NCBI RefSeq assembly: GCF_007752535.1
Contig: NZ_CP036426.1
Location: 744,001-808,000 of the forward strand
Direction: 5' to 3'
Length of the DNA: 64,000 bases
Source: Tautonia plasticadhaerens
Lineage (GTDB): Bacteria > Planctomycetota > Planctomycetia > Isosphaerales > Isosphaeraceae
Shown: positions 49,472-59,201 of the stretch, piece by piece
Layout: the number at the start of each line of letters is the position of its first letter
Numbering within the stretch: position 1 is the first letter of the stretch
Notes under the pieces: model-generated
Seen by the model: only the letters and a program-made list of their open reading frames with translations
What the model was told of the DNA's origin: nothing
The model's database searches: none
Translations under genes and position numbers: made by a program

Positions 49472-52144
49472 TCAGCGGATGGTCAGGAACTCGGAATGGT
49501 TCAGCAGCACGTGGATCAGGTTCTCCCGGGCCCGCTGTCGGGGATCGGGGGAGGGGGCGACGACGGCCTCGGGGCCGCTCTCAAACGGGGTGAGTCCGGA
49601 GGGGCCCGCCAATTGGGCCCGCTGCGCCCCCAGGAAATCCAGGCACGTGTCGCGTTCCTCGGCCTCGACGGCCCTGCCGAGGATCTGCTCGAAGGCGACG
49701 GCGAGGAACGCGTCGTCGTCCTCGGCCCCCGATTCCCCCGTGAGCCGCCCCGCCAGGATCCGGGCCTGGGCGAGGGTCAAGGGGCTATTGGAGAGGGCCA
49801 GCGCCTGCTGCGGGGCGACGCTCACGTCCCGGCGGTAGCAGGAGTTGACGTTGGCCGAGTCGAAGAGCCGGAGGAAGGTCGACCGCTTCTCCTTCGCGTG
49901 GCGGAAGTAGAGGCTCCGACGAGGGCTGGTGAGTGCGGAGACGGGGTCGAGGTCCGGGCCGCCGAGGGCGGGGTCGAGCGACCCCGCGACCCGGAGGACG
50001 TTGTCTCGGACCAGTTCAGACTCCATCCGCCTCGTGTTCATCCGCCAGAGCGACCGGTTCTCCGGGTCGATCGCCGCGTTCGGGTGATCGACCGCGGCCG
50101 AGGACTGCATCCGATAGGCGCGTGACGTGACGATCAGCCGGTGCAGGTGCTTCAGGCTCCAGCCGGACTCCATCAGCTCGACGGCGAGCCAGTCGAGCAG
50201 GTCCGGATGGGTGGGGGCCTTGCCGTTGATCCCGAAATCGAAGACGGATTCGACGAGGGGCGAGCCGAAATGCCGCATCCAGACGTGGTTGACCGCGACC
50301 CTGGCGGTCAGCGGATTGTCCCGGTCGGTGATCCATCGGGCAAGGGCGAGCCGTCTCCCCGTGCTGGTGGGGGGGCGGATCGGGGTCAGTGGGGCATAGT
50401 CCGAAGGGAGAGGGCCGTTGAGGGTATCCCCGGCCGCGTCGACCGCGGCCCGGGCGTCGGCCAGCGTCTTCTCGGCGGCCTCGATGCCCTTCAGCGGCGT
50501 CGAGTCGTCCCGGTCGATCGCGGCCCGGGCGTCGGCGAGCGCCTTCTCGGCGAGGACTCGGTCTCGCTCGGCCCCGGCGAGCGAGGCGAGTCGTTCGGCG
50601 AGCCCGGCGCGGATGGTCAGGCGATCGACGAGGCGAGCGTCGGGTCGGTCGGCGTACCGGGCCTCGTCGGCGTCCAGCCGGGCGTCGACGGCGTCCAGCT
50701 CGGCGAGGGCGGCCCGGACGCGGTGCTCGGCGAGGCGGAGCGGGGACCAGTCCTCACCCCCGGCGTCCGCTCCCTCCAGGGCCCGTGCCTGATCCAGGCC
50801 GTCCTGGGCCTCGTCCACGGCCCGCTCGGCGGCGGCGCGGGTCTCGCAGCGGATGAACCCGAGGAGGCCGGGATATGACGCCTCCTTCGGGAGGGCGACC
50901 GGCTCGATGCCCGACCACGGGCCGAACATGCCGGGGATGGATGGCGGGAGGGGGCTGTCCTCCACCGGTTGCTGCTCGTCCCCCCGAACGAAGAGGAAGG
51001 TCGGTCGGTCGGCGTGGGCGTCGAACACCCGGACGAGCCCCGCCTCCGAGGTGTCGGGCCGGCCGGGGAGCCGGTCGACCGCGACGTCGTGAGGCTCGAA
51101 GATCGCCCGGAAGCGGTAGTAGTCATCCTGAGGGATGGGGTCATATTTATGGTCGTGGCATCGGGCGCAGTTGATCGTCAGGCCGAGGAACGCCTTGCCG
51201 GTGTGCTCGACGGTGTTATCGAGCCAGATATTTCGGTTGAACTTGTACCAGTTCCGGGCCAGGAACCCGGTGGCGCGGAGCGTCTCGGGGTCCTCGGGCG
51301 CGACCTCGTCGCCGGCCAGCATCTCGAGCACCATACGGTCATAGCCGACGTCGGCATTGAGCGATTCGACGATCCAGTCCCGCCATCTCCAGATGTGGGG
51401 CTGGCTCTCGCGGACCTCATCGCCGTAGCCGTCCCAGTCGCTGTAGCGCCAGACGTCCATCCAGTGTCGCCCCCAGCGCTCGCCGAAGTGGGGGCTGTCC
51501 AGGTGACGATCGACCGCACGCTCGTAGGCGTCGGGATCCTCGTCCGAGTTGAACGCGTGCAACTCTTCCCGAGTCGGGACCAGGCCGGTGAGGTCGAGTG
51601 CGACGCGGCGGAGGAGCGTCGCGCGGTCGGCCGACGGCACCGGGGTGACCCCGAGGGACTCGTGCTCCCTTGAAAGGAAGGCGTCGATCGGATTCTCGCC
51701 CCGATTCGGGTCGACGGCGGCGGGGACATCGGGACGGACGAGGGAGCGGTAGGCCCAGTGGTCCATCGGGTCTTGCTGGGGCGCCTCGTCCTCGGGGGAG
51801 GGGGCGCCGTCGGCGATCCAGGAGCGGATGTGCCCGACCTGCTCGTCGGAGAGCGGCTCGCCCTCCGGCGGCATCCGCAGCCCTGCCTCGCCGGAGAGGA
51901 CCGCGAGGAGGTAACTCCCCTCGACGTCGCCCGGCTCGACGACCGGGCCGGCGTTGCTCCCCTTGATCATCAGGGCCGCGGTGTCGAGCCGCAGCTCCGC
52001 CTCCTGCTTCAGGGCCCCGTGGCAGGAGAAGCAACGCTCGGCCAGAACCGGCTTGACGTCCCGGAGGTAGTCGACCTCCTCGGCCCGGGGGGCGGGCGCC
52101 GCCAGCCCGACCAGGATCACGGTGGCCGAGGAAATAATGGACAT
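49472..52144 (-). CDS. Planctomycete cytochrome C / DUF1549 / DUF1553 (PSD1) protein
   Basis: This 890-residue exported multidomain protein has a signal peptide (1-21). A PSCyt1 cytochrome c-like domain follows with CFSCH (38-42) as heme site and RMPPEGEPLSDEQVGHIRSWIADGA. DUF1549 (PSCyt2) spans about 125-345 and contains a second CxxCH (NCARCHDHKYDPIPQDDYYRF). A Glu/Ala/Arg-rich coiled-coil-like region lies at about 440-590. DUF1553 (PSD1) is at about 610-870 (LALARWITDRDNPLTARVAVNHVWMRHFG; DLLDWLAVELMESGWSLKHLHRLIVTSRAYR; QQALALSNS). It is the first gene of the pair with DUF1501. It probably transfers electrons in the periplasm; the substrate is unknown. Confidence 0.95.
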   Translation of the reverse strand: MSIISSATVILVGLAAPAPRAEEVDYLRDVKPVLAERCFSCHGALKQEAELRLDTAALMIKGSNAGPVVEPGDVEGSYLLAVLSGEAGLRMPPEGEPLSDEQVGHIRSWIADGAPSPEDEAPQQDPMDHWAYRSLVRPDVPAAVDPNRGENPIDAFLSREHESLGVTPVPSADRATLLRRVALDLTGLVPTREELHAFNSDEDPDAYERAVDRHLDSPHFGERWGRHWMDVWRYSDWDGYGDEVRESQPHIWRWRDWIVESLNADVGYDRMVLEMLAGDEVAPEDPETLRATGFLARNWYKFNRNIWLDNTVEHTGKAFLGLTINCARCHDHKYDPIPQDDYYRFRAIFEPHDVAVDRLPGRPDTSEAGLVRVFDAHADRPTFLFVRGDEQQPVEDSPLPPSIPGMFGPWSGIEPVALPKEASYPGLLGFIRCETRAAAERAVDEAQDGLDQARALEGADAGGEDWSPLRLAEHRVRAALAELDAVDARLDADEARYADRPDARLVDRLTIRAGLAERLASLAGAERDRVLAEKALADARAAIDRDDSTPLKGIEAAEKTLADARAAVDAAGDTLNGPLPSDYAPLTPIRPPTSTGRRLALARWITDRDNPLTARVAVNHVWMRHFGSPLVESVFDFGINGKAPTHPDLLDWLAVELMESGWSLKHLHRLIVTSRAYRMQSSAAVDHPNAAIDPENRSLWRMNTRRMESELVRDNVLRVAGSLDPALGGPDLDPVSALTSPRRSLYFRHAKEKRSTFLRLFDSANVNSCYRRDVSVAPQQALALSNSPLTLAQARILAGRLTGESGAEDDDAFLAVAFEQILGRAVEAEERDTCLDFLGAQRAQLAGPSGLTPFESGPEAVVAPSPDPRQRARENLIHVLLNHSEFLTIR

Positions 52145-52371
52145 GAGAGCGATCTCCCGTCGCGCTGGTGCCCGACCCTCAGGTGGGTCGATCGGCCCGG
52201 CCGATGACGAGGCGTACAAACCTTTGTTTTACAGGCGATCGTCCGGGCCCACAATGCGGATCCGGGACCGGGAACCGCCCCATCCGGGTGGGCGAGGGTT
52301 CGGCATGGCCCCTCGACGGTTACAATCGGAGCGATCGGGCGACAACCCAGACTCGGCGAATGTGGGGGCGG

Positions 52372-53370
52372 ATGACCATGATGGAGCGTACCCTGGGACG
52401 CAGCGGCCTGAGGGTCTCCCCCCTCGGCCTCGGCTGCATGGGGATGAGCGAATTCTACGACCCGGGCGCGAGGGACGACGCCGAGTCGATCCGGGTCATC
52501 CACCGCTATCTCGATTCCGGCGGGAACTTCCTCGACACCGCGGACATGTATGGCGTCGGCCGGAACGAGGAACTCGTCGGTCGCGCCATCCGGGACCGAC
52601 GCGACCAGGTCGTCCTGGCGACGAAATTCGGCAACGTCCGGAGTCCGGACGGGGCCTTTCTCGGCGTCCGGGGCGACGCGGAGTATGTCCGGGCGTGCTG
52701 CGACGCCAGCCTCAAGCGGCTCGGGGTGGACGTGATCGACCTGTACTACCAGCACCGGGTCGACCCCAGGACGCCGATCGAGGAGACGGTCGGCGCGATG
52801 GCCGAGCTGGTCCACGCGGGGAAGGTCCGCTTCCTGGGCCTGTCCGAGGCGGCCCCCGCGACGATCAGGAGGGCGGCGGCGATCCACCCGATCGCCGCCC
52901 TCCAGACCGAGTACTCGCTCTGGAGTCGGGAGGCCGAGGAGTCCGTCTTGCCGACGGTCCGGGGGCTGGGCATCGGCTTCGTGGCCTACAGCCCGCTCGG
53001 CCGTGGATTCCTGACCGGCCAGTACAGGTCGATCGAGGACCTGCCGGCCGACGACTACCGGCGTCACGCTCCGAGGTTCCAGGGGGAGAACTTCCGGAAG
53101 AACCTGGACCTCGTGTCGGAGATCGGGCGGATTGCCGCCGGGAAGGGATGCTCTGCGGGACAGCTCGCGCTGGCCTGGGTACTGGCCCAGGGGGAGGACA
53201 TCGTGCCGATCCCCGGCACGAAGCGGGCGAAGTATCTCGACGAGAATCTCGGGGCGGCCGGCGTACAACTGACCGCCGACGAGCGGAAGGAGATCGACTC
53301 CGTCCTGCCGATGGGGGCGGCCTCTGGGGACCGCTACCACGCCCAGGCGATGCAGGCGATCGATCGGTGA
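52372..53370 (+). CDS. Aldo/keto reductase
   Basis: This 332-residue NADPH-dependent oxidoreductase of the aldo/keto reductase family has the full catalytic tetrad: D55, Y60 (FLDTADMYG), K85 (LATKFG) and H128 (LYYQHRVD). The TIM-barrel signature [19 protein letters not shown] and the cofactor loop [19 protein letters not shown] are present. It is closest to the YajO/AKR11-13-like group, judged from the [10 protein letters not shown] start and [21 protein letters not shown] gives two possible starts. It is divergent from the PSD1 gene and appears monocistronic. The substrate is unknown. Confidence 0.93.
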   Translation: MTMMERTLGRSGLRVSPLGLGCMGMSEFYDPGARDDAESIRVIHRYLDSGGNFLDTADMYGVGRNEELVGRAIRDRRDQVVLATKFGNVRSPDGAFLGVRGDAEYVRACCDASLKRLGVDVIDLYYQHRVDPRTPIEETVGAMAELVHAGKVRFLGLSEAAPATIRRAAAIHPIAALQTEYSLWSREAEESVLPTVRGLGIGFVAYSPLGRGFLTGQYRSIEDLPADDYRRHAPRFQGENFRKNLDLVSEIGRIAAGKGCSAGQLALAWVLAQGEDIVPIPGTKRAKYLDENLGAAGVQLTADERKEIDSVLPMGAASGDRYHAQAMQAIDR

Positions 53371-53528
53371 GGGGAGGGCGACCGACCGGGCGGCCTCGGC
53401 ATCGGTGACCGGCCGTCCGCCCCTGGCCTCCTCCCCGCCTGATCGGCAGGGCGGCTCGCCGACGGCCGAGAACAAGACGACCCACCGAGACTTCATAAGG
53501 GGGGATCGATCCCAATCAATCTTCCCCC

Positions 53529-53575
53529 TTGACGTCGCACGAGTGTCGCCGAATACTGTATGAGTTCAATAGAAC
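53529..53575 (+). promoter_or_regulatory. Predicted promoter and operator of the GntR-ABC operon
   Basis: TTGACG (53529-53534) is a strong -35. The -10 is either AATACT (53552-53557, 17 bp spacer) or TACTGT (53554-53559). Just downstream is an inverted repeat GTTC-AATA-GAAC (53564-53575), placed where a YtrA-type GntR protein could repress its own operon. Confidence 0.45.
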
Positions 53576-53597
53576 ACCAGGACAGAGGTGCGAGGTC

Positions 53598-54020
53598 ATG
53601 CTCCTACTCGGCCTGAGCCCGGGGGACGATCGGGCGATCTACGCCCAGATCGCCGACCGGGTGCGCTTCGCGGTGGCGGCCGGGGCGCCGAAGCCGGGGG
53701 AACTGGTGCCCTCGGTGCGAGAGCTGGCGAGGCAGCTCGTGGTGAACCCGAACACGGTGGCCCGGGCGTACCGGGAGCTGCAGGCCGAGGGGGTGCTGGA
53801 GGCGGTCCGGGGCACGGGGCTGGCGGTGACGGCCCTGGCGCCCGACCGGTGTCGGTCGAGCCGACGGGACCACGTCCGGTCGAGGCTCCGCGCGGCGATC
53901 GCCGAGGCGAGGGCCAGCGGGCTCGACCCTTCGGAGATCGAGCTGATCCTGAGGGAGGAGTGGGACGCAACCAACGGCGAGCCGACCGGGTCGGCGGCGA
54001 GTCGGGAGGGCCGGCGATGA
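53598..54020 (+). CDS. GntR-family transcriptional regulator (YtrA subfamily)
   Basis: This 140-residue protein has a winged helix (about 13-78). The recognition region is PSVRELARQLVVNPNTVARAYRELQAEGVLEAVRGTGLAV. There is only a short C-terminal extension, which marks the YtrA subfamily rather than large effector-binding GntR types. YtrA proteins repress adjacent ABC transporter genes. The ATG at 53598 is chosen for the family-typical start. The stop overlaps the next gene's ATG by four bases (ATGA). Autoregulation through the repeat at 53564-53575 is inference. Confidence 0.9.
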   Translation: MLLLGLSPGDDRAIYAQIADRVRFAVAAGAPKPGELVPSVRELARQLVVNPNTVARAYRELQAEGVLEAVRGTGLAVTALAPDRCRSSRRDHVRSRLRAAIAEARASGLDPSEIELILREEWDATNGEPTGSAASREGRR

Positions 54021-54979
54021 CTGGGGACGACGTGGCGATCCGGATCGAGGGGCTCGTCAAGCGGTTCCGGGGGGTGACGGCGGTCGATGGCCTGTCGCTC
54101 GACGTGCCGAGCGGGTCGATCTTCGGCCTGCTCGGGGAGAACGGCGCGGGCAAGACGACGACGCTGCAGGTGCTGCTCGGCCTGCTCGCCGCCGACGCCG
54201 GGCGCGTCGACGTGCTCGGGCTCGACCCGGGGGGGGACGGCCTGGAGGTGCGCCGGAGGGTCGGCTACGTGCCCGAGGTGCCGGCCCTCTACGACTGGAT
54301 GACCCCGGCAGAGACCGGCTGGTTCGCCGCCGGGTTCCATGGGCGGTCTCCGGGCGGTCCCGCCGGCTTCGAGGCCCGCTACTCCGGCCTGATCCGGGGG
54401 TTCGGGCTCCCGCCCGACCGCAGGATCAGGGCGCTCTCGAAGGGCATGCGGGCCAAGGTCAGCCTGGCCCTCGCCCTGGCCGGCGACCCGAGGTTGCTGA
54501 TCCTGGACGAGCCGACGTCGGGGCTCGACGTGATGGTCCGCCGGGAGTTCCTGGAGAGCATGGTGGACCTCGCCGGCTCGGGACGGACCGTCCTGCTGTC
54601 GAGCCACCAGCTCGCCGAGGTGGAGCGGGTGGCCAGCCACGTCGCCCTGGTCCACCGGGGCCGGCTGCTGCTGGCCGAGCCGCTCGACCGGCTCCGGGAC
54701 CGCACCTTCTTGCTGGCACTGACCTTCTCGGGGGGGACCCACCCCGATTCGCCCCCGGGCCATCTGCCGATCGAGCTGATCGACGCGGCCGATGCCCCCC
54801 GTCAGGCCCACTGGCTGGTCCACGCCCGGGACTCCGCCGCCTGCGAGACGGTACGGGCGCTGCCGGGGGTCGAGTCGCTCCAGGTCGAGAGGCCGACGCT
54901 CGAGGAAATCTACATCGGTTACATGAAGGGCCGCCGGCCCGATCGGCAGGGGCAGCCGCCGGAGGCGAACGTCGCGTGA
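54017..54979 (+). CDS. ABC transporter ATP-binding protein
   Basis: This 320-residue ATPase energises the permease encoded next. Walker A is GENGAGKTT (40-48). The Q-loop region is VRRRVGYVPEVPALYDWMTPAE. The signature is ALSKGMRAKVSLALAL (a variant of LSGGQ), Walker B is LLILDEPTSGLD, and the switch His is in LLSSHQLAEVERV. The C-terminal 80 residues form the CcmA/YtrB-like extension. It is translationally coupled to the GntR gene. A 150 bp gap separates it from the permease gene. Confidence 0.93.
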   Translation: MTGDDVAIRIEGLVKRFRGVTAVDGLSLDVPSGSIFGLLGENGAGKTTTLQVLLGLLAADAGRVDVLGLDPGGDGLEVRRRVGYVPEVPALYDWMTPAETGWFAAGFHGRSPGGPAGFEARYSGLIRGFGLPPDRRIRALSKGMRAKVSLALALAGDPRLLILDEPTSGLDVMVRREFLESMVDLAGSGRTVLLSSHQLAEVERVASHVALVHRGRLLLAEPLDRLRDRTFLLALTFSGGTHPDSPPGHLPIELIDAADAPRQAHWLVHARDSAACETVRALPGVESLQVERPTLEEIYIGYMKGRRPDRQGQPPEANVA

Positions 54980-55129
54980 GCCGGGGTCGACCGGCGGGCG
55001 GACCCCGGCGGGTCGATCCAAGGCCCGCGGCCAGCGGACGGGAGTCGGGCCGCTCGGTCACGGGTCGACGCGGCGGGGATCGGGATCCAGGGCGACTCGG
55101 ATTCATCACGTTCTCGGAGGGCGCCGGCC

Positions 55130-58100
55130 ATGTTCGCTCGCCTGTGGTGGAAGGACGCGAGGCAGTTCGGGGCCGCCTGGGTGCTGATCGCGCTGGCGGT
55201 GGGGGCGGGCTACCTGCTCGTCGCCTGGCTGGTCGCCGAGCAGATCGTACGCGATCGGATCGACTACGGGATCGCCTTCCTGGGGACCTGCCTCTACGCG
55301 ATGGCGATCTCGACGGCCGCGCTGGCCGGTGAGCGTGAGAACGGGACGCTCCGGACCCTGGACGCGATGCCGGGCCCACGGGGCCGGGTCTGGGACGCCA
55401 AGGCGTCGTTCTGCGTGGCGACGGCCATCCTGCTCGCGGTCCTGCTGCTCGGGCTCGCGGCGGTGCGGAGCGGGCCGGGGGGGATCGAGCGGGCCGGGGG
55501 GGCCTGGCCGGCGACCCTGACGGCGGCCCTGTCGCTGATCGGCGTGGGATGCTTTGTGCTGGAGGCGGTGGGGTGGGGCCTGCTCTGGTCGGCCCTGATG
55601 GGCCACGTTCTCCTTGCGGCCGTGCTGGCGGTGGGCAGCCTGGTCGTGGTCGGGCTGGCGGTCGGCACCTCGGGCGAAGTCCGCCCCGAGGGATTGGCCG
55701 GTGACGCGCCGATTCGGCTGATGATCGCCCTGGTCACGTCGGCCGTCTCGCGGGGGATCTTCCTCGCCTCCGGGCCGCCGCACCGATCGTGGTGGCCGGG
55801 GAGGGGCCGGGCGGCCCGGCGGGGCCGATCGGCCCCGGCCGACGCCCTCGCCGGGGCCGAGCCGCCGGTCCCCGGCCGATCCGGGATGCTCCGGATGGCG
55901 GCGAGCCTGGCCTGGCAGGCGGCCGTACGTCGTCGTCGGCTGCTCGGCCCTGGACTCATGCCCCGGATGGCGGCGAGCCTGGCCTGGCAGGCGGCCCGGG
56001 AAGTCCGCGAGGCCTGGCCGGCGCTCGCGCTGGTCGGGCTGGGCATCCCGCTGCTCATGCGAGGCCTCGCGGTGGGCCTCCGGGTCCGGCTCACCGACGA
56101 GGCCGGCCTGGCGATGCTCCTGAACGCGCTGGTCGCGCTGGTCGCCGGCGTGCTGGTTTTCCATCCGGAGCAGAAGGGGAGATCGTTCCGGTTCCTGGTG
56201 CACCATGGGGTCCATCCGACGATCGTCTGGCCGATCAAGCTGGTGGCCTGGATGCCGGGTTTGGCGCTGCTGTGGTCGCCCTACGTGGTGCTCTTCGCGG
56301 TCGGGGTCCTCGACCCGAGTGTCTTCGGTCCCGGCTCGTCGAGGCAGGTCTACCCGATCGTCCTGACCGGATGCTTCGCGTCGGGTTTGCTCTGCGGGAT
56401 GGCGATCCGGCGCGGGATCACGGCGGCGGTGGTCGCAGTGCTGGTGGTGCTCCTCACGGGCCTGCCGATCGTCATCCTGGCGGCGATCGGCCTGATGCCG
56501 GTGTGGTGGGCCTGGGAGGTCCCCGTGGCGGTCCTCCTGGTGTCGTGGGCCTGGGCCGGACCCTGGATGCACGACCGGCCCGGCCCGGGTCGATGGCTCC
56601 GCCTGGCGGGCCTGCTCGGGCTGGCATCGGTGATTCTCGTCCCCTCCTACATCGGCTCCCGGGCCTGGGGCGTCCCCGACGCCGGCCCGCTGCCCGCCGG
56701 GCTCCGGGCCCAGCTGACGTCGTCGGGGGCGGGGGACGGCGAGGACGCGGCCCCGCTCTACCGGCAGGCCGCCCTCGGGCTGGTCGCCCCGGGGGTCGCG
56801 ATGGGCTCGCCCCTGGCCGGGCCTGACGGCCTCGGCTCGGGGATGATCGCCATGATGGGCGACACATTGCCCGGGCAGGGTGAGGATGTGGACGAGGATC
56901 CGAGGCAGGCAATCGACCGGGTCGTCCGCGACGGCTGGGACCCCGAGGCGGAGGCGCCCGGGGCCTGGTTGAGGGCGAACGAGGACGTCCTGGACCTGAT
57001 CCGGCGGGCGAGCACGCGTCCCGCCTGCCGGTTCCGCGACCTCGACCGATTGACCCTGTTCAATCTAGATCCGCCCTCCTCGATGGAGGCCCCCCCGAGG
57101 TTGCCGTTGGCCCGGCTCGTCGCCGTGTCCGCCCGGGAGCGGCAGCACCGTGGCGACCTCGAAGGGGCGTGGGAGGACGTGATGACGCTCCTCCGCATCG
57201 CCCGGCAGAGGGTCGAGCCGATGGACTCGTCCCGGGCGATCGCGGCGATGGACATCGAGCGGACGGGATTGGGACTCGCGATGGATTGGGCGGGAGACGA
57301 GGGCCAGACGCCCGACCGGCTCCGATCGGCCCTGGAGTCTTTCCAGGGCCTCGCGGAGCCGCCGGCCCTGGAGCTAGTGATCGCCACCGAGCAGGTGCTC
57401 GCCGAGCAGACGCTCGCCCTCCCCCGGGAGGAACTGCGGGACGAATTGGCTTGGCTCCGCGTGCCGAAACGCCCCAGCGCGGCCACGTCGGGGATGGCCT
57501 CGGCCGTCACCACTCCCTGGGAGCTGGAGCGGGCCCGCCGGGCGACCCGGACCCTCTACGCGGAGCGGCGTACCGAGGCGGAGGAGGTGCCGGTGTGGTA
57601 CGGCGCCGGCCCGCAGACGCTCGGCCGACTGGATCTCCGGCGCGAGCTGTCGATCCTGGAGACGACCCCGATCGTCAACGGGCTGTTTGCCCCGATCGAG
57701 ACCCTGCAGACGGCCGAAACCCGCAACGAGATATCCCGGAGGGCCCTGGTCCAGGTCCTTGCGCTAAGGTCGTGGCAGCTCGGCCACGAGGGGACGCTGC
57801 CCGATCGGCTGGAACGGCTCGTCCCCCTGGAACTCGACCGCCTGCCGGATGACCCGTACCACCCGGGGTTCCCGTTCGGCTACGTCCTCGTGGACGCTAA
57901 CGCCCTCCCCCCGGGGACGACCCTTCCCGGGTCGGAGTGGGCCGGGCCGGGCGGCCTCCGGATCCGCCGGGGGGATGGGATCCTCTACAGCATCGGCCCG
58001 GACCGGGTCGACGACCTGGGCCTTGTGGCATCGAATCCCGATCGGATGAACCTGCCCGGCGACCTGGTGTTTCTCGTTCCCGGCCGAGGAGGGCCGGCGC

Positions 58101-58186
58101 CGTCGGGTTCCCAGGCCGGCCAGGTCGAGCCGCCCGCGCCCGGATCGGGCGACGATCAACCCCTGGACGACGCGGCCCCCCGATGA
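55130..58186 (+). CDS. Very large ABC permease with duplicated segment and long soluble C-terminus
   Basis: The protein has 1018 residues, far larger than the 250-600 usual for ABC-2 type permeases. Residues 1-215 are an ABC-2-like unit (LWWKDARQFGAAWVLIALAVG; AGERENGTLRTLDAMPG). A second similar unit (about 278-500) starts MAASLAWQAAREVREAWPAL and repeats the pattern with FHPEQKGRSFRFLVHHGV. Between them an exact 34 bp repeat duplicates RMAASLAWQAA (residues 254-264 and 278-288). From about 515 a soluble region follows, ending LALRSWQLGHEGTLPDRLERLVPLELDRLPDDPYHPGFPFGY. It is rich in acid and Pro. GGAGGG precedes the ATG. It is the partner of the ATPase upstream; the substrate is unknown. 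Confidence 0.8.
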   Translation: MFARLWWKDARQFGAAWVLIALAVGAGYLLVAWLVAEQIVRDRIDYGIAFLGTCLYAMAISTAALAGERENGTLRTLDAMPGPRGRVWDAKASFCVATAILLAVLLLGLAAVRSGPGGIERAGGAWPATLTAALSLIGVGCFVLEAVGWGLLWSALMGHVLLAAVLAVGSLVVVGLAVGTSGEVRPEGLAGDAPIRLMIALVTSAVSRGIFLASGPPHRSWWPGRGRAARRGRSAPADALAGAEPPVPGRSGMLRMAASLAWQAAVRRRRLLGPGLMPRMAASLAWQAAREVREAWPALALVGLGIPLLMRGLAVGLRVRLTDEAGLAMLLNALVALVAGVLVFHPEQKGRSFRFLVHHGVHPTIVWPIKLVAWMPGLALLWSPYVVLFAVGVLDPSVFGPGSSRQVYPIVLTGCFASGLLCGMAIRRGITAAVVAVLVVLLTGLPIVILAAIGLMPVWWAWEVPVAVLLVSWAWAGPWMHDRPGPGRWLRLAGLLGLASVILVPSYIGSRAWGVPDAGPLPAGLRAQLTSSGAGDGEDAAPLYRQAALGLVAPGVAMGSPLAGPDGLGSGMIAMMGDTLPGQGEDVDEDPRQAIDRVVRDGWDPEAEAPGAWLRANEDVLDLIRRASTRPACRFRDLDRLTLFNLDPPSSMEAPPRLPLARLVAVSARERQHRGDLEGAWEDVMTLLRIARQRVEPMDSSRAIAAMDIERTGLGLAMDWAGDEGQTPDRLRSALESFQGLAEPPALELVIATEQVLAEQTLALPREELRDELAWLRVPKRPSAATSGMASAVTTPWELERARRATRTLYAERRTEAEEVPVWYGAGPQTLGRLDLRRELSILETTPIVNGLFAPIETLQTAETRNEISRRALVQVLALRSWQLGHEGTLPDRLERLVPLELDRLPDDPYHPGFPFGYVLVDANALPPGTTLPGSEWAGPGGLRIRRGDGILYSIGPDRVDDLGLVASNPDRMNLPGDLVFLVPGRGGPAPSGSQAGQVEPPAPGSGDDQPLDDAAPR
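55891..55996 (+). repeat. 34-bp exact direct repeat inside the permease gene
   Basis: Bases 55891-55924 and 55963-55996 are identical, offset by 72 bp (24 codons). The spacer encodes a basic run (VRRRRLLGPGL) unlike the rest of the protein. This looks like a local duplication or insertion that kept the reading frame. Confidence 0.85.
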
Positions 58187-58649
58187 CCTCGAGGGGCGGC
58201 CCGGGGACCGGCACGTCGGGCGGGCATTTACCGGGCGTCGTGGGTCGCCGGGCCCAGCAAGCGGACGCCCTGCAACCTCGTCGAGGGTGAGGAAGCGCCG
58301 TCCTCGGCGATTACCCGGGCGTCGAGCGAATCGGATCGAGGCGCCCCCGGAATTCCCGTCCGGGCCGGGCCACATGCCGCGATTGCCAATCCGGCCGTGG
58401 CAGGGGGGCGACCCCGGGTCGTTCGGAGGCCGGGACGTCGCCGAGGGCAGCCCGCCGGCAGGTGAAACCGGGGGCCCGACGCCCCTCGGTGCGGCCGGGA
58501 ATCGTTGCGCCGTGGTTTTTTATGTCGCCTCGGCGGCACGGCGCCCGAATTTCGTTGACCGGCCTCCACTTCGTCGCGACTCTATGTTGAGCACGTCTGG
58601 CCGGGATGAGGCCAAGGGGCCGAATGCCCCTCCAATGTGGGAGTGACCG
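58187..58649. promoter_or_regulatory. Intergenic region upstream of the type VI secretion cluster
   Basis: This 463 bp region must contain the promoter of the T6SS operon. TTGACC at 58555-58560 is the best -35 candidate, but no well-spaced -10 follows (nearest TCTATG at 58580). TGGTTTTTTATG near 58513 is a local AT-rich spot. GGGAG at 58639-58643 precedes the tssB start. No gene was recognised. Confidence 0.4.
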
Positions 58650-59198
58650 ATGCCCCCCGAAAGTCAGCAGCACAAACTGGACCGGGTCCGCAAACCCCGG
58701 GTCCACCTGACGTACGACGTCGAGGTCGGTGGCGCGATCCAGGTCAAGGAGCTGCCCTTCGTGGTCGGCGTGCTGGCCGACCTCTCGGGCAAGCCGGAGG
58801 AGCCGCTGCCGAAGCTCAAGGACCGTTCGCTCGTCGAGGTCGACCGTGACAATTTTAATCAGGTTCTGGCCAAAATACGGCCAAGGTTGGCCTATCAGGT
58901 CGACAACCTGCTGCAGAACGACGGCACCAAGATGAACGTCGCGCTGCAATTCGCCCACATGGACGACTTCGAGCCTGAACAGGTCGTCCGCCAGGTCGAG
59001 CCCCTGCGGAAACTGCTCGAGGCCCGCAACCGGCTCGACGCCTTGCTGAGCAAGATGGACGGCAACGACAAGCTCGAGGAGCTGCTCCAGGACGTGATCG
59101 GCAACACGGAGCAGCTCAAGAAGCTCGGGGAGGAAACCGGCCGGGGCGCCTCGGGCGGCGAGGACGCCTCAACGGACGAGCCAGGGGCGGAGGGCTGA
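58650..59198 (+). CDS. tssB: Type VI secretion sheath small subunit TssB (VipA)
   Basis: This 182-residue protein, with TssC, forms the contractile sheath of the type VI secretion system in the cytoplasm. Family landmarks are RVHLTYDVEVGGAIQVKELPFVVGVLADLSG at the N-terminus, DRSLVEVDRDNFNQVLAKIRPRL, and the acidic-helix region FAHMDDFEPEQVVRQVEPLRKLLEARNRLDALLSKMDGN. The C-terminal 25 residues are Gly/Glu-rich. The gene is three bases upstream of tssC. It is the first gene of the T6SS cluster. Confidence 0.95.
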   Translation: MPPESQQHKLDRVRKPRVHLTYDVEVGGAIQVKELPFVVGVLADLSGKPEEPLPKLKDRSLVEVDRDNFNQVLAKIRPRLAYQVDNLLQNDGTKMNVALQFAHMDDFEPEQVVRQVEPLRKLLEARNRLDALLSKMDGNDKLEELLQDVIGNTEQLKKLGEETGRGASGGEDASTDEPGAEG

Positions 59199-59201
59199 TC
59201 C

